Origin: Sodalis ligni
GTDB lineage: Bacteria; Pseudomonadota; Gammaproteobacteria; Enterobacterales; Enterobacteriaceae
Assembly (NCBI RefSeq): GCF_016865525.2
Contig: NZ_CP075169.1
Coordinates: 744,337-808,336, forward strand
Direction of reading: 5' to 3'
DNA: 64,000 bases
In this document: piece after piece, positions 30,293-41,454 of the stretch
Layout of the letters: each line of letters opens with the position of its first letter
Numbering within the stretch: the stretch's first letter is position 1
Translations under genes and position numbers: made by a program
Notes under the pieces: model-generated
What the model saw: the letters and a program-made list of their open reading frames with translations, nothing else
What the model was told of the DNA's origin: nothing
The model's database searches: none

Positions 30293-30398
30293 AACCAAAT
30301 TCCATCCCGTCATCATCGTTTTTCGTGGTCTAGCTGTGGATAATACGCATATTCCGTGCTAAGTGGTATCAGACATCCACAAAAACCGAGTATGGCTC

Positions 30399-30749
30399 AT
30401 GGACATTGTATTTATAAAAGCATTAACGGTGATGGCGTTTATCGGCGTTTACGAGTGGGAACAGGAGCGCCGGCAGAAACTGGTTTTTGATATCGAAATG
30501 GGATGGGACAACCGGCCGGCGGCCGGCAGCGATGATGTGGCGGATTGCCTGAGCTACGCCGATGTCAGTGAGGCGGTGCTTGCCTTTGTGGCCGGTGGCC
30601 GTTTCGCCCTGGTGGAACGGGTGGCGGAGGAGGTGGCCGATTTGCTGCTGCAGCGTTTCGCCCTGCCCTGGGTGCGGATCGTCCTTTGCAAACCTGGGGC
30701 GGTACCCCAGGCCGAGAGCGTCGGCGTTATTATCGAGCGTACTCGCTGA
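30399..30749 (+). CDS. folB: Dihydroneopterin aldolase
   Basis: 116 residues. FolB splits 7,8-dihydroneopterin to 6-hydroxymethyl-dihydropterin and glycolaldehyde in folate synthesis. The sequence starts MDIVFIKALTVMAFIGVYEW, and ADCLSYADVSEAV and FALVERVAEEVADLL carry the family's active-site residues, ending GVIIERTR. The ATG at 30399 is preferred to an earlier in-frame start at 30363, since it matches the E. coli protein. Its own promoter should lie in the 106-nt gap to plsY. A strong terminator follows. Confidence 0.96.
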   Translation: MDIVFIKALTVMAFIGVYEWEQERRQKLVFDIEMGWDNRPAAGSDDVADCLSYADVSEAVLAFVAGGRFALVERVAEEVADLLLQRFALPWVRIVLCKPGAVPQAESVGVIIERTR

Positions 30750-30835
30750 AAAGTCTGAAAAAAAGACTTCTTAAGCTAAATTTCATGCAACGGAAACAGG
30801 GATACCGTATGTTATGTCTCATTTTCCGAATTGTT

Positions 30836-30869
30836 AGCGGCCGGAGTTTTAAACTGCCGCTTTTTTATT
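30836..30869 (+). terminator. Terminator after folB
   Basis: The arms AGCGGC (30836-30841) and GCCGCT (30856-30861), extended inward by AGTTT/AAACT, form a long hairpin followed by TTTTT. It lies between folB and uppP and stops folB transcription before uppP. Confidence 0.9.
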
Positions 30870-30896
30870 GTCGGTTGATTGAGGGGACGGTTTTGT

Positions 30897-31715
30897 ATGA
30901 CAGGTCTGCATGATTTATTTGTCGCGTTTATTTTAGGGATAGTCGAAGGGTTAACTGAATTTTTGCCGGTCTCTTCTACAGGACATATGATTCTGGCGGG
31001 CACGTTGCTGGGTTTTACCGATGACAGAGCGAAGACCTTCGAGGTGATAATCCAGTTGGGTTCTATCCTGGCGGTAGTGGTGATGTTTTGGCGGCGGTTG
31101 TTTGGTTTGATCGGCATTCATTTCGGCGAAGTCAAGCATGAGGGCATCGGACAGGGGCGGTTAACCCTGGTGCATATCATTCTGGGCATGGTGCCGGCGG
31201 TTATTATGGGCCTGGTGCTGCATGAGCAAATCAAAGCGCTGTTTGAAGCAAAATATGTCATGTACGCCCTGGTGGTGGGCGGTGTGCTGCTGCTGGCGGG
31301 CGAGTGGCTGAAACCCAAGCTGCCCCGGGCGCAGGGGATCGATGATATCACCTATCTGCAGGCCCTTATGATCGGCTGTTTCCAGTGCCTGGCGCTGTGG
31401 CCGGGATTTTCCCGTTCGGGTGCTACCATCAGCGGCGGTTTGCTGATGGGCGTCAGCCGTTACGCGGCGTCCGAGTTTTCCTTTATTCTGGCGGTGCCGA
31501 TGATGATTGGCGCCACGGGGCTGGATCTTTATAAAAGCCTGCCGTTCCTTTCGTGGCATGATTTTCCGATGTTTGCGGTGGGGTTTGTGACAGCCTTTAT
31601 CGTCGCCCTGCTGGCCATAAAATTCTTCTTGCAAATCATCAAGCGGATTTCGTTTGTGCCCTTCGCCATCTACCGGTTTGTTCTGGCGGCGGTGGTCTAC
31701 TGGGTGATGATGTAA
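30897..31715 (+). CDS. uppP: Undecaprenyl-diphosphatase (UppP/BacA)
   Basis: 272 residues, an integral membrane enzyme that removes a phosphate from undecaprenyl diphosphate so the lipid carrier for peptidoglycan can be reused. The active-site motifs [15 protein letters not shown] (residues 17-31) and [13 protein letters not shown] near 170 are both present. About eight hydrophobic segments are seen. I place the start at ATG 30897 ([14 protein letters not shown]) because it matches the family; an in-frame start 18 nt earlier is inside the leader. Overexpression of this gene gives bacitracin resistance in E. coli. Confidence 0.96.
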   Translation: MTGLHDLFVAFILGIVEGLTEFLPVSSTGHMILAGTLLGFTDDRAKTFEVIIQLGSILAVVVMFWRRLFGLIGIHFGEVKHEGIGQGRLTLVHIILGMVPAVIMGLVLHEQIKALFEAKYVMYALVVGGVLLLAGEWLKPKLPRAQGIDDITYLQALMIGCFQCLALWPGFSRSGATISGGLLMGVSRYAASEFSFILAVPMMIGATGLDLYKSLPFLSWHDFPMFAVGFVTAFIVALLAIKFFLQIIKRISFVPFAIYRFVLAAVVYWVMM

Positions 31716-31746
31716 CGGGCTGGAACGGCGAATTTTCCTGCCGCTA

Positions 31747-31775
31747 CCTGTCCTTCCGGTATGCGGCGGGACAGG
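31747..31775. terminator. Hairpin between converging uppP and cca
   Basis: CCTGTCC at 31747-31753 and GGGACAGG at 31768-31775 form a 7-bp stem one base from the cca stop. It has no obvious T run on either side, so terminator activity is only possible. Confidence 0.4.
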
Positions 31776-33029
31776 CTAGTCCTCTATAACCGCCGTTCGT
31801 GAGTGCTCTTTTTGCTGTTTCCATGAGGTCAGGGCGCGCAGGCGGCGCAGGCGAATCTCTTCGCCGATCCCGGCGCCGACGAAGCCGTCTTCAATCACCT
31901 CCCGGTTGGTCACCGAGGCCGCCACTTTGAAGGCCTCCCGCAGATAATCTCCCTGCGGGTACGCATTGTTTTCAAAACCGGTGCGGCCGCGGGCATCGGC
32001 TTCGCTGGCCGTGATCATTTGCTCCAGGCGCCGCGGTTTGCGCCAGACGTCGATGGCATGGAATAACTTCATCAGCGTCTTGGGCGTTAAACGGTCCACG
32101 GTATGGATCAAGTCATGATATTCGGCGACGACTGTAGCCAGTTCCCGTATGTGGTTCGGTACCCGCAAGCGTTCGCACAGGGTTTGCACCAGCCTGACTC
32201 CCGCCGGGCCGTGCCCGTGGTGGTGCGGCCATTGATCGCGCGGAGTCAGGCCCTTGCCCAGATCGTGGCACAGGGTGGCGAACCGCACGTCCACATCGGG
32301 CGTCAGCTGCGCCGCCACCGCCAGGGTCATCAGAGTATGTATGCCGGTGTCGATTTCCGGATGCCATTTGGCCGGGGCGGGCACGCCGAACAGGTTGTCG
32401 ATCTCCGGAAACAGCGCCGCCAGCGCTCCGCAGTCGCGCAGAACCTGGAAATAGACCTGCGGATTGCGGGTGGCCAGGGCCTTCTCAGTTTCTTTCCATA
32501 CCCGTTCCGTCGAAATAAGCGGCAGTTCTCCCGCCAGAGTCATCTGCCGCATCAGCGCCAGGGTTTCCGGGGCAATACGGAAATTCAAATGCGCGAAGCG
32601 GGCGGCGAAGCGGGCGACCCGCAAAACCCGTAAAGGGTCCTCGCCGAAGGCGTCCGAGACGTGGCGTAATAGGCGGTGTTCAATATCCCGCCGGCCTTGG
32701 AACGGGTCGATAAGCGCGCCGTCTTCATCCTGAGCGATGGCGTTGATGGTCAGGTCACGGCGCAGCAGGTCCTGCTCCAGGGTGACGTCCGGGGCCGCAT
32801 AGCAGGTAAAGCCGGTATATCCCTGCCCGGATTTTCGTTCGGTGCGCGCCAGGGCATACTCTTCGCGGGATTGCGGATGCAGGAAAACGGGGAAATCCTT
32901 GCCCACCTGCTGATAGCCCTGCGCAATAAGCTCATCGGGGGTTGTACCCACCACGACCCAGTCTTTTTCCCGCACCGGCAAATGTAATAAACTGTCGCGA
33001 ACAGCGCCGCCGACCAGATATCTTTTCAC
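31776..33029 (-). CDS. cca: Multifunctional CCA-adding enzyme (tRNA nucleotidyltransferase)
   Basis: 417 residues. It adds or repairs the 3' CCA of tRNAs. The nucleotidyltransferase head starts [19 protein letters not shown] with the GGAVRD motif, then [19 protein letters not shown] and the metal-binding [15 protein letters not shown]-terminal HD domain is visible ([20 protein letters not shown]), the long gammaproteobacterial type that also has phosphatase and phosphodiesterase activities. The length is normal. Downstream of ygiM on the same strand as in E. coli. Confidence 0.97.
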   Translation of the reverse strand: MKRYLVGGAVRDSLLHLPVREKDWVVVGTTPDELIAQGYQQVGKDFPVFLHPQSREEYALARTERKSGQGYTGFTCYAAPDVTLEQDLLRRDLTINAIAQDEDGALIDPFQGRRDIEHRLLRHVSDAFGEDPLRVLRVARFAARFAHLNFRIAPETLALMRQMTLAGELPLISTERVWKETEKALATRNPQVYFQVLRDCGALAALFPEIDNLFGVPAPAKWHPEIDTGIHTLMTLAVAAQLTPDVDVRFATLCHDLGKGLTPRDQWPHHHGHGPAGVRLVQTLCERLRVPNHIRELATVVAEYHDLIHTVDRLTPKTLMKLFHAIDVWRKPRRLEQMITASEADARGRTGFENNAYPQGDYLREAFKVAASVTNREVIEDGFVGAGIGEEIRLRRLRALTSWKQQKEHSRTAVIED

Positions 33030-33138
33030 GCTCCACTCCTGACCATGTCGGTTTTGCCATCATGTCTTAATTGTAGTCCCATCCGCAATACTGTTGCCGC
33101 GCATTGTGCGGCTTTGCCGGGGTGAACCCGCGGGAGGG

Positions 33139-33759
33139 TCAGTTCATCCAGCGATTGTCCCGTTTGCGGCGGGGGATGATATGCGGCAGCAGCAATCCAA
33201 GGATAAGGCCAACCCCGGCGACGCCGCCGCCGTACAAAAACCACTGCATGATAATGGCCCGCTGCTTGTCATCCAGCTGTACCGCATCGGCGTCCGCTTT
33301 TTTCCTCGCCACCGTCAGCTGGTCTTTCAGACCCTGGTTCTCATTGCGCAGACCCTGGAGCGTACTGTCGTTTTCGGCTACTTTCTTCTGCATATCAACG
33401 GTGCGCCGGTTCCAGTCCGCATCAATGGTGGCGAGTTTTTGCGTCAGGGTCTGCACCTGTTGTTCCAGGGAGGGGACTTTTACGCGCAGGCTGGGCTGGT
33501 CGCTCAATTGATCCAGCGGGATCCAGGCGGTTCGGCCTTTGCCATCGCGGATCTGGCCGTAATTGGTGCTATCGTTCACACCCAGCAGCGCAACTTGCTC
33601 TCCCGAGTTCAGCGTGCCGACAATACGGAATTGATTGCCCGGCCCGCTGTGAATATAGGTGGTGAGATCGTCGGATATATAACGCGTCTCATCGGCATGA
33701 GTGCTAGCGGCGAAGCTTAGACTCAATAACGCGAAGCAAATATGGCGTAATTTGTGCAT
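33139..33759 (-). CDS. ygiM: SH3-domain envelope protein YgiM (TIGR04211 type)
   Basis: 206 residues. A signal peptide ends near THA/DE (residue 22), followed by a bacterial SH3 domain over about 25-90 (YIHSGPGNQFRIVGTLNSGE and DGKGRTAWIPLDQL), then a long coiled coil over about 95-165, and a C-terminal membrane anchor (WFLYGGGVAGVGLILGLLLP) followed by a basic end. The layout suggests a periplasmic sensor or scaffold anchored in the inner membrane. Function remains poorly defined. Same order ygiM-cca as in E. coli. Confidence 0.93.
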   Translation of the reverse strand: MHKLRHICFALLSLSFAASTHADETRYISDDLTTYIHSGPGNQFRIVGTLNSGEQVALLGVNDSTNYGQIRDGKGRTAWIPLDQLSDQPSLRVKVPSLEQQVQTLTQKLATIDADWNRRTVDMQKKVAENDSTLQGLRNENQGLKDQLTVARKKADADAVQLDDKQRAIIMQWFLYGGGVAGVGLILGLLLPHIIPRRKRDNRWMN

Positions 33760-34163
33760 AGTTCCGTCGTTTTTCGGCTAATGTCGGTGGATAGTAAAGG
33801 GTTAAGTTTGACGGCGCAATGCTTAAACAAAAATGAGAACTATCTTACTATCAGGCTGCGCCCGGCTTCGCTGGGCGTGTTTGCGGCCCTTAGCCGGGGG
33901 TAATAATGCCGGTTGAGGGAAATGCGTTAATTGTTTTACTGCTTAGAACGCTTTATGGCGCCATAAGCCGTGAAAGGAGGCACAAGCGGGGCGGGGAGGA
34001 GTCAATTTTTGTCATAAATTTTCATTTAAATTATTACCATACTTGTTCAAATTATGCTTTAAGGTGATGATTACGCTCTTTAACATGACGATTCCGGCGT
34101 GTTTTCTGTTCTTAAGCGGCGTCGCCGATCGTCAGACATCAAACTATGGGTGTGGCCGAAGCT
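33760..34163. promoter_or_regulatory. Divergent intergenic region between ygiM and ygiF
   Basis: 404 nt with no open reading frame of note. It should contain promoters for both divergent genes. An AT-rich portion at 34010-34060 is a likely promoter area for ygiF. I see no riboswitch or RNA structure. Confidence 0.4.
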
Positions 34164-35471
34164 ATGAGTGAAGAAATAGAAATAAAGTTTATCGTTCATC
34201 CCGGGGCGCTATCATCGCTGGCGGAAAGAGTATCCGCCGGCGAGGGTGTCCATACCCCGCCGCAACGTCTGATCAATATCTATTTTGAAACCGCCGACCT
34301 GTTTTTGCGTCATCATGGCATCGGTTTGCGCATACGCGGCAATGGCGACCGTTATGAAATGACCGCAAAAACCGCCGGCAAAGTTACCGGCGGGCTGCAC
34401 CAGCACCCGGAGTACAATATCCCGCTATCCGGTCCCGAACTGGATCTGTCGCTGCTGCCGGCGGAAATCTGGCCTGCCGGAACGGATATCCCCAATCTGC
34501 AAAACCAGCTGAAACCGCTGTTTCGCACCGATTACCAGCGTGAAAAATGGGTAGTGGCCTTTGGCGAGAGCGAAATTGAAGTCGCTTTCGATCGGGGCGA
34601 GGTGACTGCCGGTGAACTGCGCGAACCCATCTGTGAGCTGGAACTTGAACTGTTGCGGGGTAATACGGCGGATTTGCTGGCCTATGGGCAAACCTTGTCT
34701 GCCGGGGGAGGGCTGCGGCTGGGCAGCCTGAGTAAAGCGGCGCGGGGATATCATCTCGCCGAGGGCAATCCGCCCCATGAGGTGCGCGCCCTGCCGCTGC
34801 CGAGGCCGAACCCCAAGGCCACCGTGGAGCAGGGACTAAGCGAAGCGCTGTCACTGGCGCTGGCGCACTGGCAGTATCATGAGGAGATCTGGCTGCGGGG
34901 CGTGGCGCCGGCGCGGGATGCCATTCTGACCGCCATTACCCTGATACGGGAAACCTTCGTGGTGATGGGCAATATGATCCCGCGCAAGGCCACCACCCAT
35001 CTGCGCGCTATGCTGGCGGATTTGTCGCCCCTTATCGTCAGGGCCGACTGCTCACCGCAGACCCTGTGTTATGAGGCCGCCTATCTTGAGTGCAAACTGG
35101 CCCTGACCTCATGGCTTATTCTGTCCGGTTGGCAAAAAAGCATTGATGACGACGGTCGCCGGAAGCTGAACGGCTCTTTCAAGCGTTTCTCGGATATCAC
35201 CCTGTCGCGCTGTGCCGCCGAGCTGAAGGTGGCGTTCGGCCGCACGCTGTCGCCGGAAGAATATCTCCAGCAATTGCCGCGCCTGGAGCGGCGAATCATG
35301 GCCTTTCATCTGCTTTCCGGCGCTTATCCCGCTAAAAAGGTTTTATCCTATATACTGCACTGGCAGGCGCTGGAGCAGGCGATTCTGCTGCCGGGCACCA
35401 ATGACGTGGAACATATGCGGCGCCAGGCGGTCACACAGCCTGGATTCTGGCGCAGCGTGAACCAGCGCTGA
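34164..35471 (+). CDS. ygiF: Inorganic triphosphatase YgiF (CYTH + CHAD)
   Basis: 435 residues. The enzyme hydrolyses tripolyphosphate. The N-terminal CYTH domain opens MSEEIEIKFIV with the ExExK motif, and continues with YFETADLFLRHHGIGLRIRG and EYNIPLSG. The CHAD domain, histidine-rich helices thought to bind polyphosphate, takes up about residues 220-430 (VAPARDAILTAITLIRETFV). I start at ATG 34164 since an earlier in-frame ATG at 34146 gives a non-conserved extension. It precedes glnE by 86 nt as in E. coli, and may share its transcript. Confidence 0.94.
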   Translation: MSEEIEIKFIVHPGALSSLAERVSAGEGVHTPPQRLINIYFETADLFLRHHGIGLRIRGNGDRYEMTAKTAGKVTGGLHQHPEYNIPLSGPELDLSLLPAEIWPAGTDIPNLQNQLKPLFRTDYQREKWVVAFGESEIEVAFDRGEVTAGELREPICELELELLRGNTADLLAYGQTLSAGGGLRLGSLSKAARGYHLAEGNPPHEVRALPLPRPNPKATVEQGLSEALSLALAHWQYHEEIWLRGVAPARDAILTAITLIRETFVVMGNMIPRKATTHLRAMLADLSPLIVRADCSPQTLCYEAAYLECKLALTSWLILSGWQKSIDDDGRRKLNGSFKRFSDITLSRCAAELKVAFGRTLSPEEYLQQLPRLERRIMAFHLLSGAYPAKKVLSYILHWQALEQAILLPGTNDVEHMRRQAVTQPGFWRSVNQR

Positions 35472-35557
35472 TTTAATGCCGGGCAGGCCGGGAAAAGGAT
35501 GCGGGTAACAGGTTCACCCGCGACGTCGGGTGCTCGGGGCATGAGAGGAAGAGAACA

Positions 35558-38386
35558 ATGGCGCAGCCGCTACCGCCGATATTACACCGTCAGGCACAAT
35601 CCGTCCTGGCCGGGATGCCGTTCACGATACCTGCGGGGGACGAGGGGCTGGGGGTATTGGCCATCAGCGATTTTATCGCGGCGGCGCTGACAGCCCGTCC
35701 CGACTGGTATGAAGAGCTACGCCGGCAGCCGCCGGCGGCCGATGAATGGCGGCAGTACGATGCATTGCTGGGGCAGCGGCTGGCGGCGGTGGCGGATGAA
35801 GCGGACCTGATGCGGGAACTGCGGCTGTTTCGTCGCCGTACCCTGATGCGTATCGCCTGGTCGCAGGCGCTGCTCACCAGTGAGACCCCGCAGACCCTGA
35901 CCCAGCTTAGCCGGCTGGCGGAAGTGCTGGTGTGCGCGGCGCGGGACTGGCTCTATCAGGCCTGCTGCCGGGATTGGGGCACGCCCTGCAATGGGGAGGG
36001 CGTACCGCAGCCGCTGCTGGTGCTGGGCATGGGCAAACTGGGTGGCGGCGAACTGAACTTCTCCTCCGATATCGATTTGATTTTCGCCTATCCGGAAAAT
36101 GGCCATACCCGGCACGGGCGCCGGGAGCTGGACAATGCCCAATTTTTTACCCGCCTGGGGCAGCGCCTGATAAAAGTGCTGGATCAAACCACCGTCGACG
36201 GATTCGTCTATCGGGTGGATATGCGGCTGCGCCCGTTCGGCGATAGCGGACCCCTGGTCCTCAGTTTCTCCGCGCTGGAAGATTATTATCAGGAGCAGGG
36301 CCGGGATTGGGAGCGGTATGCCATGATCAAAGCCAGGCTGCTGGGCTTTGATGATGATGCCTATAGCCGTGAATTGCACCGGATGCTGCGTCCGTTTGTC
36401 TTTCGGCGCTACATTGATTTCAGCGTTATCCAATCGTTGCGCAACATGAAAAGCATGATTGCCCGCGAGGTCCGGCGCCGGGGGCTGGCGGATAATATCA
36501 AGCTGGGCGCCGGCGGTATCCGCGAGATTGAATTTATCACCCAGGTTTTCCAATTGATTCGCGGCGGCCGGGAACCGCGCCTGCAAGGACGCGCCCTATT
36601 GCCCACCCTGAGCGCTATCGGCGAACTGGGTCTGCTGGATGCCGGACAGACCGAACGGCTGAGCCGCGCCTATCTTTATTTGCGCCGGCTGGAAAATCTG
36701 CTGCAGGCCATCAATGATGAACAGACCCAGACCTTACCGGTGGATGAACTGAACCGATGCCGCCTGGCCTATGGTATGAACGAGGCGGATTGGCCGTCGT
36801 TATACCGTGCTCTCGGCACGCACATGCAGCAGGTGCGCCGCATCTTTGATGAACTCATCGGGGACGATGCGCCCGACCCGGCGGATCCGGCGGATTTTGG
36901 CCGTTACGGCACCCTGTGGGTGGATGAGGGTGAAGAGCCTGAACCGGATTTCTGGGAGCCGCACCTGACCGAGCCTTCTCGCCAGCGGCTGCTGGAACAG
37001 CTAACCGGCTTTCGCCGCGACGTGGCGAAGCGGACCATCGGACCGCGCGGACGCGAGGTGCTGGATCAATTGATGCCGCGTTTGCTGGGAGAAATCTGCC
37101 CGCGCCCGGACGCCGATATGGCGTTCAGCCGTTTGGCGCCCATCTTGCTCAGCATCGTCTCCCGCACCACCTACCTCGAATTGCTGCTGGAGTATCCCAA
37201 GGCGCTGGTGCATTTGATTCGCCTGTGCGCCGCCTCGGAAATGATCGCCAGCCAGCTGGCGCTTCATCCCCTGTTGCTGGATGAATTGCTTGACCCCGCC
37301 ACGCTGTACAACCCGCCGGCGCCGCAGGCCTATGCCGATGAGCTGCGCCAGTATCTTATTCGGGTGCCCGATGAGGATGAGGAGCAGCAAATGGACGCGC
37401 TGCGGCAGTTTAAGCAGGCGCAACAGCTTCGCATCGCCGCCGGCGATATTACCGGCGTGCTGCCGGTGATGCGGGTGAGCGATCATCTTACCTACCTGGC
37501 GGAGGCCATCATTGCCGACGTGGTTCGGCAGGCCTGGCGCACCATGGTATCCCGTTACGGCCGTCCGGGGCATCTGGATGAAGAAAGCGGGCAGGGATTC
37601 GCGGTAATCGGCTACGGCAAGCTTGGGGGATGGGAATTGGGTTACGGGTCCGATCTCGACCTGGTGTTTTTGCATGATTGCCCGCCCGACGTCATGACCG
37701 AAGGAGAACGCCAAATCGACGGACGGCAGTTTTATTTGCGGCTGGCCCAGCGCGTCATGCACCTGTTCAGCACCCGGACCCCCACCGGTATCCTGTATGA
37801 GGTGGATCCCAGGCTTCGCCCCTCCGGCGCGGCCGGTATGCTGGTAAGCACCCTGGATGCCTTCGGGGATTACCAGGCCCACGAAGCCTGGACCTGGGAG
37901 CATCAGGCGCTGGTGCGGGCGCGTATGGTCTATGGCGATCCGGCCCTGGGGGCGCGCTTTGGCGAGATCCGTCGGGCGGTGCTGTGCCGGGAGCGGGATC
38001 CGGCGGCGTTACGCACCGATGTCAGCGAGATGCGGGGGAAAATGCGCCGGCATTTGGCCGGCAAAAGCGGCGATATGTTCGATATCAAAGCGGATGAAGG
38101 GGGCATTACCGATATTGAATTCCTGGCGCAATATCTGGTGCTGCGCTATGCCGCCGCCATTCCCGAACTGACCCGCTGGTCCGATAATGTCCGCATTTTT
38201 GAACTGATGGCCCGCCACGATATTCTCGACCCACGGACAGCGGAGGCGTTAAGTCAATCCTATATTACCCTGCGGGATGAAATCCATCATTTGGCACTGC
38301 AGGCACAGCCGGGCAGAGTAGCGGCCGACCGGTTCCCGGCCGAGCGCGCCTTGATTACCCAATGCTGGCGAAAGTGGCTGGACTGA
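35558..38386 (+). CDS. glnE: Bifunctional glutamine synthetase adenylyltransferase/deadenylylase
   Basis: 942 residues. GlnE attaches or removes AMP on Tyr397 of glutamine synthetase in response to PII and glutamine. Two nucleotidyltransferase domains are visible: the N-terminal deadenylylase with [20 protein letters not shown] near residue 155 and the C-terminal adenylylase with [20 protein letters not shown] near 690. Linking helical bundles have [19 protein letters not shown] and [17 protein letters not shown]. Length and start ([17 protein letters not shown]) are normal. Between ygiF and hldE as in E. coli. Confidence 0.97.
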   Translation: MAQPLPPILHRQAQSVLAGMPFTIPAGDEGLGVLAISDFIAAALTARPDWYEELRRQPPAADEWRQYDALLGQRLAAVADEADLMRELRLFRRRTLMRIAWSQALLTSETPQTLTQLSRLAEVLVCAARDWLYQACCRDWGTPCNGEGVPQPLLVLGMGKLGGGELNFSSDIDLIFAYPENGHTRHGRRELDNAQFFTRLGQRLIKVLDQTTVDGFVYRVDMRLRPFGDSGPLVLSFSALEDYYQEQGRDWERYAMIKARLLGFDDDAYSRELHRMLRPFVFRRYIDFSVIQSLRNMKSMIAREVRRRGLADNIKLGAGGIREIEFITQVFQLIRGGREPRLQGRALLPTLSAIGELGLLDAGQTERLSRAYLYLRRLENLLQAINDEQTQTLPVDELNRCRLAYGMNEADWPSLYRALGTHMQQVRRIFDELIGDDAPDPADPADFGRYGTLWVDEGEEPEPDFWEPHLTEPSRQRLLEQLTGFRRDVAKRTIGPRGREVLDQLMPRLLGEICPRPDADMAFSRLAPILLSIVSRTTYLELLLEYPKALVHLIRLCAASEMIASQLALHPLLLDELLDPATLYNPPAPQAYADELRQYLIRVPDEDEEQQMDALRQFKQAQQLRIAAGDITGVLPVMRVSDHLTYLAEAIIADVVRQAWRTMVSRYGRPGHLDEESGQGFAVIGYGKLGGWELGYGSDLDLVFLHDCPPDVMTEGERQIDGRQFYLRLAQRVMHLFSTRTPTGILYEVDPRLRPSGAAGMLVSTLDAFGDYQAHEAWTWEHQALVRARMVYGDPALGARFGEIRRAVLCRERDPAALRTDVSEMRGKMRRHLAGKSGDMFDIKADEGGITDIEFLAQYLVLRYAAAIPELTRWSDNVRIFELMARHDILDPRTAEALSQSYITLRDEIHHLALQAQPGRVAADRFPAERALITQCWRKWLD

Positions 38387-38493
38387 GCCCTTTTTGCCGG
38401 TGGAAAAACGCATTTCCCCGGCGGTGAACGAGAGAATTCAACCCGCCTGTGCTACTATCCGGCGCAATAAATTGTTAAAGCGAGAGCGAATGG

Positions 38494-39927
38494 ATGAAAG
38501 TAACGTTGCCTGATTTTCGCCGTGCTGGCGTGCTGGTGGTGGGTGATGTCATGCTGGACCGGTATTGGTATGGCCCCACTAACCGTATCTCCCCGGAAGC
38601 ACCGGTGCCGGTCGTGAAAGTCGAGACTATCGAAGAACGGCCCGGCGGCGCCGCCAACGTTGCCATGAATATCGCCGCGCTGGGAGCAGGCTCGCGCCTG
38701 GTGGGCCTGACCGGCATGGATGATGCCGCCCGTGCGCTGGCGGATAAGCTGGGCGAGGTCAGCGTCACCTGTGATTTCGTCGCGGTATCCACCCATCCCA
38801 CCATTACCAAACTGCGAATCTTGTCGCGCAATCAACAATTAATCCGCCTTGATTTCGAGCAGGGGTTCAACGGCGTTGACGCCGCGCCGATGCTTGAGCG
38901 CATCCGCCAGGCGCTGCCCGCCGCCGGCGCCCTGGTATTGTCGGATTACGCCAAGGGAGCGCTGGAAAAGGTGCAGGATATCATTCGCCTGGCTCGGGAT
39001 GCCGGGGTTCCGGTATTGGTGGATCCGAAGGGTACCGATTTTACCCGCTATCGCGGCGCCACCATGCTGACGCCGAATCTGTCCGAATTCGAAGCGGTGG
39101 CCGGACAGTGCCGGGACGAGGACGAACTGGTGAGCCGGGGCATGAAGCTGATTGCCGATTATGATCTGTCGGCTCTGCTTATCACCCGTTCGGAACAGGG
39201 CATGACCCTGCTGCAACCCGGCAAGGAGCCGCTGCATTTGCCGACCCAGGCGCAGGAAGTCTACGATGTTACCGGCGCGGGAGACACGGTGATCGGGGTG
39301 CTGGCGGCAGCGCTGGCGGCGGGCAACTCCCTGGAGGAAAGCTGTTTTCTGGCTAATGCCGCCGCCGGGGTGGTGGTGGGCAAGCTGGGAACCTCCACCG
39401 TCAGTCCCATCGAGCTGGAAAACGCCATCCACGGCCGGGCCGACGCCGGTTTCGGCATCATGACCGAAACGGAGCTGGCCCAGGCGGTGGCTCAGGCCCG
39501 CCGGCGCGGCGAGAAAGTGGTAATGACCAACGGGATTTTCGATATCTTGCATGCGGGCCATGTCTCTTATCTGGCCAATGCCCGGCGGCTGGGGGATCGG
39601 CTCATTGTCGCAGTCAACAGCGATGCTTCCACCCAGCGGCTGAAAGGCGAACACCGGCCGGTGAACCCCTTGGCCCAGCGGATGATCGTGCTGAGCGCAT
39701 TGGAGGCGGTGGACTGGGTGGTGTCGTTCGAAGAGGATACCCCGCAACGCCTGATTGCCGAAATCCTGCCGGATTTGCTGGTGAAGGGGGGCGATTATAA
39801 ACCCGAGGAAATCGCCGGCAGCAAGGAAGTGTGGGCCAACGGCGGCGATGTGCGGGTGCTGAATTTCGAGGACGGCTGTTCCACCACTAATATCATCAAT
39901 TCGATCAAAAGCGGCAAGCGGGGCTAA
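38494..39927 (+). CDS. hldE: Bifunctional heptose 7-phosphate kinase / heptose 1-phosphate adenylyltransferase
   Basis: 477 residues. HldE makes ADP-D-glycero-beta-D-manno-heptose for the LPS inner core. The N-terminal ribokinase-type domain (about 1-320) has [16 protein letters not shown] and the catalytic [16 protein letters not shown] near 260. The C-terminal nucleotidyltransferase domain (about 344-477) has [18 protein letters not shown] with the HxGH motif, and [13 protein letters not shown]. Both are intact, so a heptose-containing LPS core is expected. Ends at a terminator shared with the converging ubiK. Confidence 0.97.
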   Translation: MKVTLPDFRRAGVLVVGDVMLDRYWYGPTNRISPEAPVPVVKVETIEERPGGAANVAMNIAALGAGSRLVGLTGMDDAARALADKLGEVSVTCDFVAVSTHPTITKLRILSRNQQLIRLDFEQGFNGVDAAPMLERIRQALPAAGALVLSDYAKGALEKVQDIIRLARDAGVPVLVDPKGTDFTRYRGATMLTPNLSEFEAVAGQCRDEDELVSRGMKLIADYDLSALLITRSEQGMTLLQPGKEPLHLPTQAQEVYDVTGAGDTVIGVLAAALAAGNSLEESCFLANAAAGVVVGKLGTSTVSPIELENAIHGRADAGFGIMTETELAQAVAQARRRGEKVVMTNGIFDILHAGHVSYLANARRLGDRLIVAVNSDASTQRLKGEHRPVNPLAQRMIVLSALEAVDWVVSFEEDTPQRLIAEILPDLLVKGGDYKPEEIAGSKEVWANGGDVRVLNFEDGCSTTNIINSIKSGKRG

Positions 39928-39948
39928 AGCTGAGTGCAGGCGTGAAAA

Positions 39949-39973
39949 ACCCGGCAATCAATGGTTGCCGGGT
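39949..39973. terminator. Terminator between hldE and ubiK
   Basis: A perfect 9-bp stem (ACCCGGCAA / TTGCCGGGT) with a 7-nt loop. An A run on the left gives a T run for ubiK transcription on the minus strand; on the plus strand the T-rich sequence is weaker. Confidence 0.88.
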
Positions 39974-39988
39974 AGGTTTAATTTTATA

Positions 39989-40354
39989 TCATTTTTTCGG
40001 TTTGGCCGACGTATCGTCCGCCACATCGCCGGCCTCCGGCTCGTCAATGTCCGTCTTGGCGACGGCGGGTCCGGTTTCGGTTTCGGCCGCCACCGTCGGG
40101 GTCACGGCATTTCCCGGCATCGTTTCCAGGGCATTGATCCGCAATTCCAGCTGGCTCAGCTTTTCCCGGGTGCGCAGTAATACCTGAGTCTGCACGTCAA
40201 ACTCCTGCCGGCTGACCAGATCCATGCGGCTAAACTGGCTTTGCAACACCTGACGGATTTTCTTCTCGACATCATCACCCAGTTCACGAATGCCTTTGGG
40301 CAGGGATTCATGGATTTGACGGGCAAGCTGTTCAATTTTTTTAGTATCAATCAT
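39989..40354 (-). CDS. ubiK: Ubiquinone biosynthesis accessory factor UbiK (YqiC)
   Basis: 121 residues. UbiK helps assemble the ubiquinone-making enzyme complex (with UbiJ) under aerobic conditions. The start [20 protein letters not shown] (ATG 40354) is conserved, while the frame stays open 26 codons upstream without homology. The helical core has [20 protein letters not shown] and [20 protein letters not shown], the DUF526 coiled-coil signature. The C-terminal 40 residues are a low-complexity Ala/Asp/Glu/Thr tail ending SAKPKK. Converges on hldE. Confidence 0.94.
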   Translation of the reverse strand: MIDTKKIEQLARQIHESLPKGIRELGDDVEKKIRQVLQSQFSRMDLVSRQEFDVQTQVLLRTREKLSQLELRINALETMPGNAVTPTVAAETETGPAVAKTDIDEPEAGDVADDTSAKPKK

Positions 40355-40527
40355 CGGTGAGTTTCCTAGCGCGTAAGATAAGGTTAAGTGTAATGCCTGT
40401 TCGATAGAGAAGAAACTAAAACAGCGACACATTAATTATATCTCTTTATAGCCGCAAATTTTCCGCTTTGCCCCTCGCCGTTATTGCCCTGCAATTTCAT
40501 TGGCGCTATAGTTATTGCGCTTATTCT

Positions 40528-40687
40528 CAGGGCGGGGCGAAACTCCCCACCGGCGGTAAACCTCTGCAACTATTGCGTGCAATAGTCGGGGGAAGCCCGC
40601 GAGCGCTCAGATTGCTGGTTGATCTGAGGTCAGCAGATCCGGTGTAATTCCGGGGCCGACGGTTATAGTCCGGACGGGAGAGAGTAA
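40528..40687 (+). ncRNA. FMN riboswitch (RFN element) upstream of ribB
   Basis: The conserved aptamer is easy to follow: TCAGGGCGGGGCGAAACTCC, CCACCGGCGGTAAA, AGCCCGCGAGCG, CAGCAGATCCGGTG, ATTCCGGGGCCGACGG and TATAGTCCGGACGGGAGAG. The RNA binds flavin mononucleotide and lowers ribB expression. Downstream, GGGCTTGTGCCC followed by T-rich sequence (about 40697-40725) could be the regulated terminator or part of a start-site sequestering helix. About 110 nt separate the aptamer from the ribB ATG. Confidence 0.95.
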
Positions 40688-40798
40688 CGGCTTACTATGG
40701 GCTTGTGCCCATTCTCGTTATTTTTCAGCCTTCAATGGCTCGCTCCTAAGTCCGCCCTGGTTCTGGTAATCCATATACTTTATGAGGTTTTATTTACC

Positions 40799-41452
40799 AT
40801 GAATCAGACGCTTCTTTCCAAATTCGGTACACCGATGGAACGCGTGGAAAATGCACTCACCTCGCTGCGCGATGGTCGCGGTGTGCTGGTGCTCGACAAT
40901 GAAGATCGTGAAAACGAAGGCGACATGATTTTTGCCGCCGAAAACATGACGGTTGAACAAATGGCGCTGGCTATTCGTCATGGCAGCGGTATCGTTTGCC
41001 TGTGCCTGACGGAAGAGCGGCGCCAGCAGCTGGATTTACCGATGATGGTGGAACGCAATTCCAGCCATTACCAAACCGCGTTCACCGTGACCATCGAAGC
41101 GGCGGAAGGGGTGACCACCGGCGTTTCCGCCGCCGATCGCCTGACCACCATTCGCGCCGCCATCAAAGATGGCGCCAAGCCCGGCGATCTCAATCGTCCC
41201 GGCCACGTCTTCCCGCTGCGGGCGCAGCCGGGCGGGGTATTGACCCGTGGCGGCCATACCGAGGCCAGTATCGATTTGTGCACCCTGGCGGGGCTCAAAC
41301 CTATGGGCGTGCTGTGCGAAGTCACCAATGACGACGGCAGCATGGCCCACGCGCCGGAAGTCATCGAGTTTGCCCAAAAGCACGCTATGCCGGTGGTGAC
41401 CATTGAGGATTTGGTGGCCTATCGCCAGGCGTTGGCCCAGCGGGCCAGCTGA
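40799..41452 (+). CDS. ribB: 3,4-dihydroxy-2-butanone 4-phosphate synthase
   Basis: 217 residues. RibB turns ribulose 5-phosphate into formate and dihydroxybutanone phosphate, a riboflavin precursor. Marks include [20 protein letters not shown] with catalytic acidic residues, [11 protein letters not shown], and the [16 protein letters not shown] segment. The start [20 protein letters not shown] at 40799 is the conserved one; the frame extends 34 codons upstream into the leader but without conservation. Controlled by the FMN riboswitch. A tandem array of repeats starts within a few bases of the stop. Confidence 0.97.
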   Translation: MNQTLLSKFGTPMERVENALTSLRDGRGVLVLDNEDRENEGDMIFAAENMTVEQMALAIRHGSGIVCLCLTEERRQQLDLPMMVERNSSHYQTAFTVTIEAAEGVTTGVSAADRLTTIRAAIKDGAKPGDLNRPGHVFPLRAQPGGVLTRGGHTEASIDLCTLAGLKPMGVLCEVTNDDGSMAHAPEVIEFAQKHAMPVVTIEDLVAYRQALAQRAS

Positions 41453-41454
41453 GT

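Noticed and set aside
30299..30316. Earlier start for PlsY
   Set aside because: The conserved N-terminus starts at 30292 and the extra residues have no match in the family.
40697..40798. N-terminal extension of RibB from an upstream start
   Set aside because: It lies in the riboswitch expression platform and is not conserved; the ATG at 40799 gives the family start.
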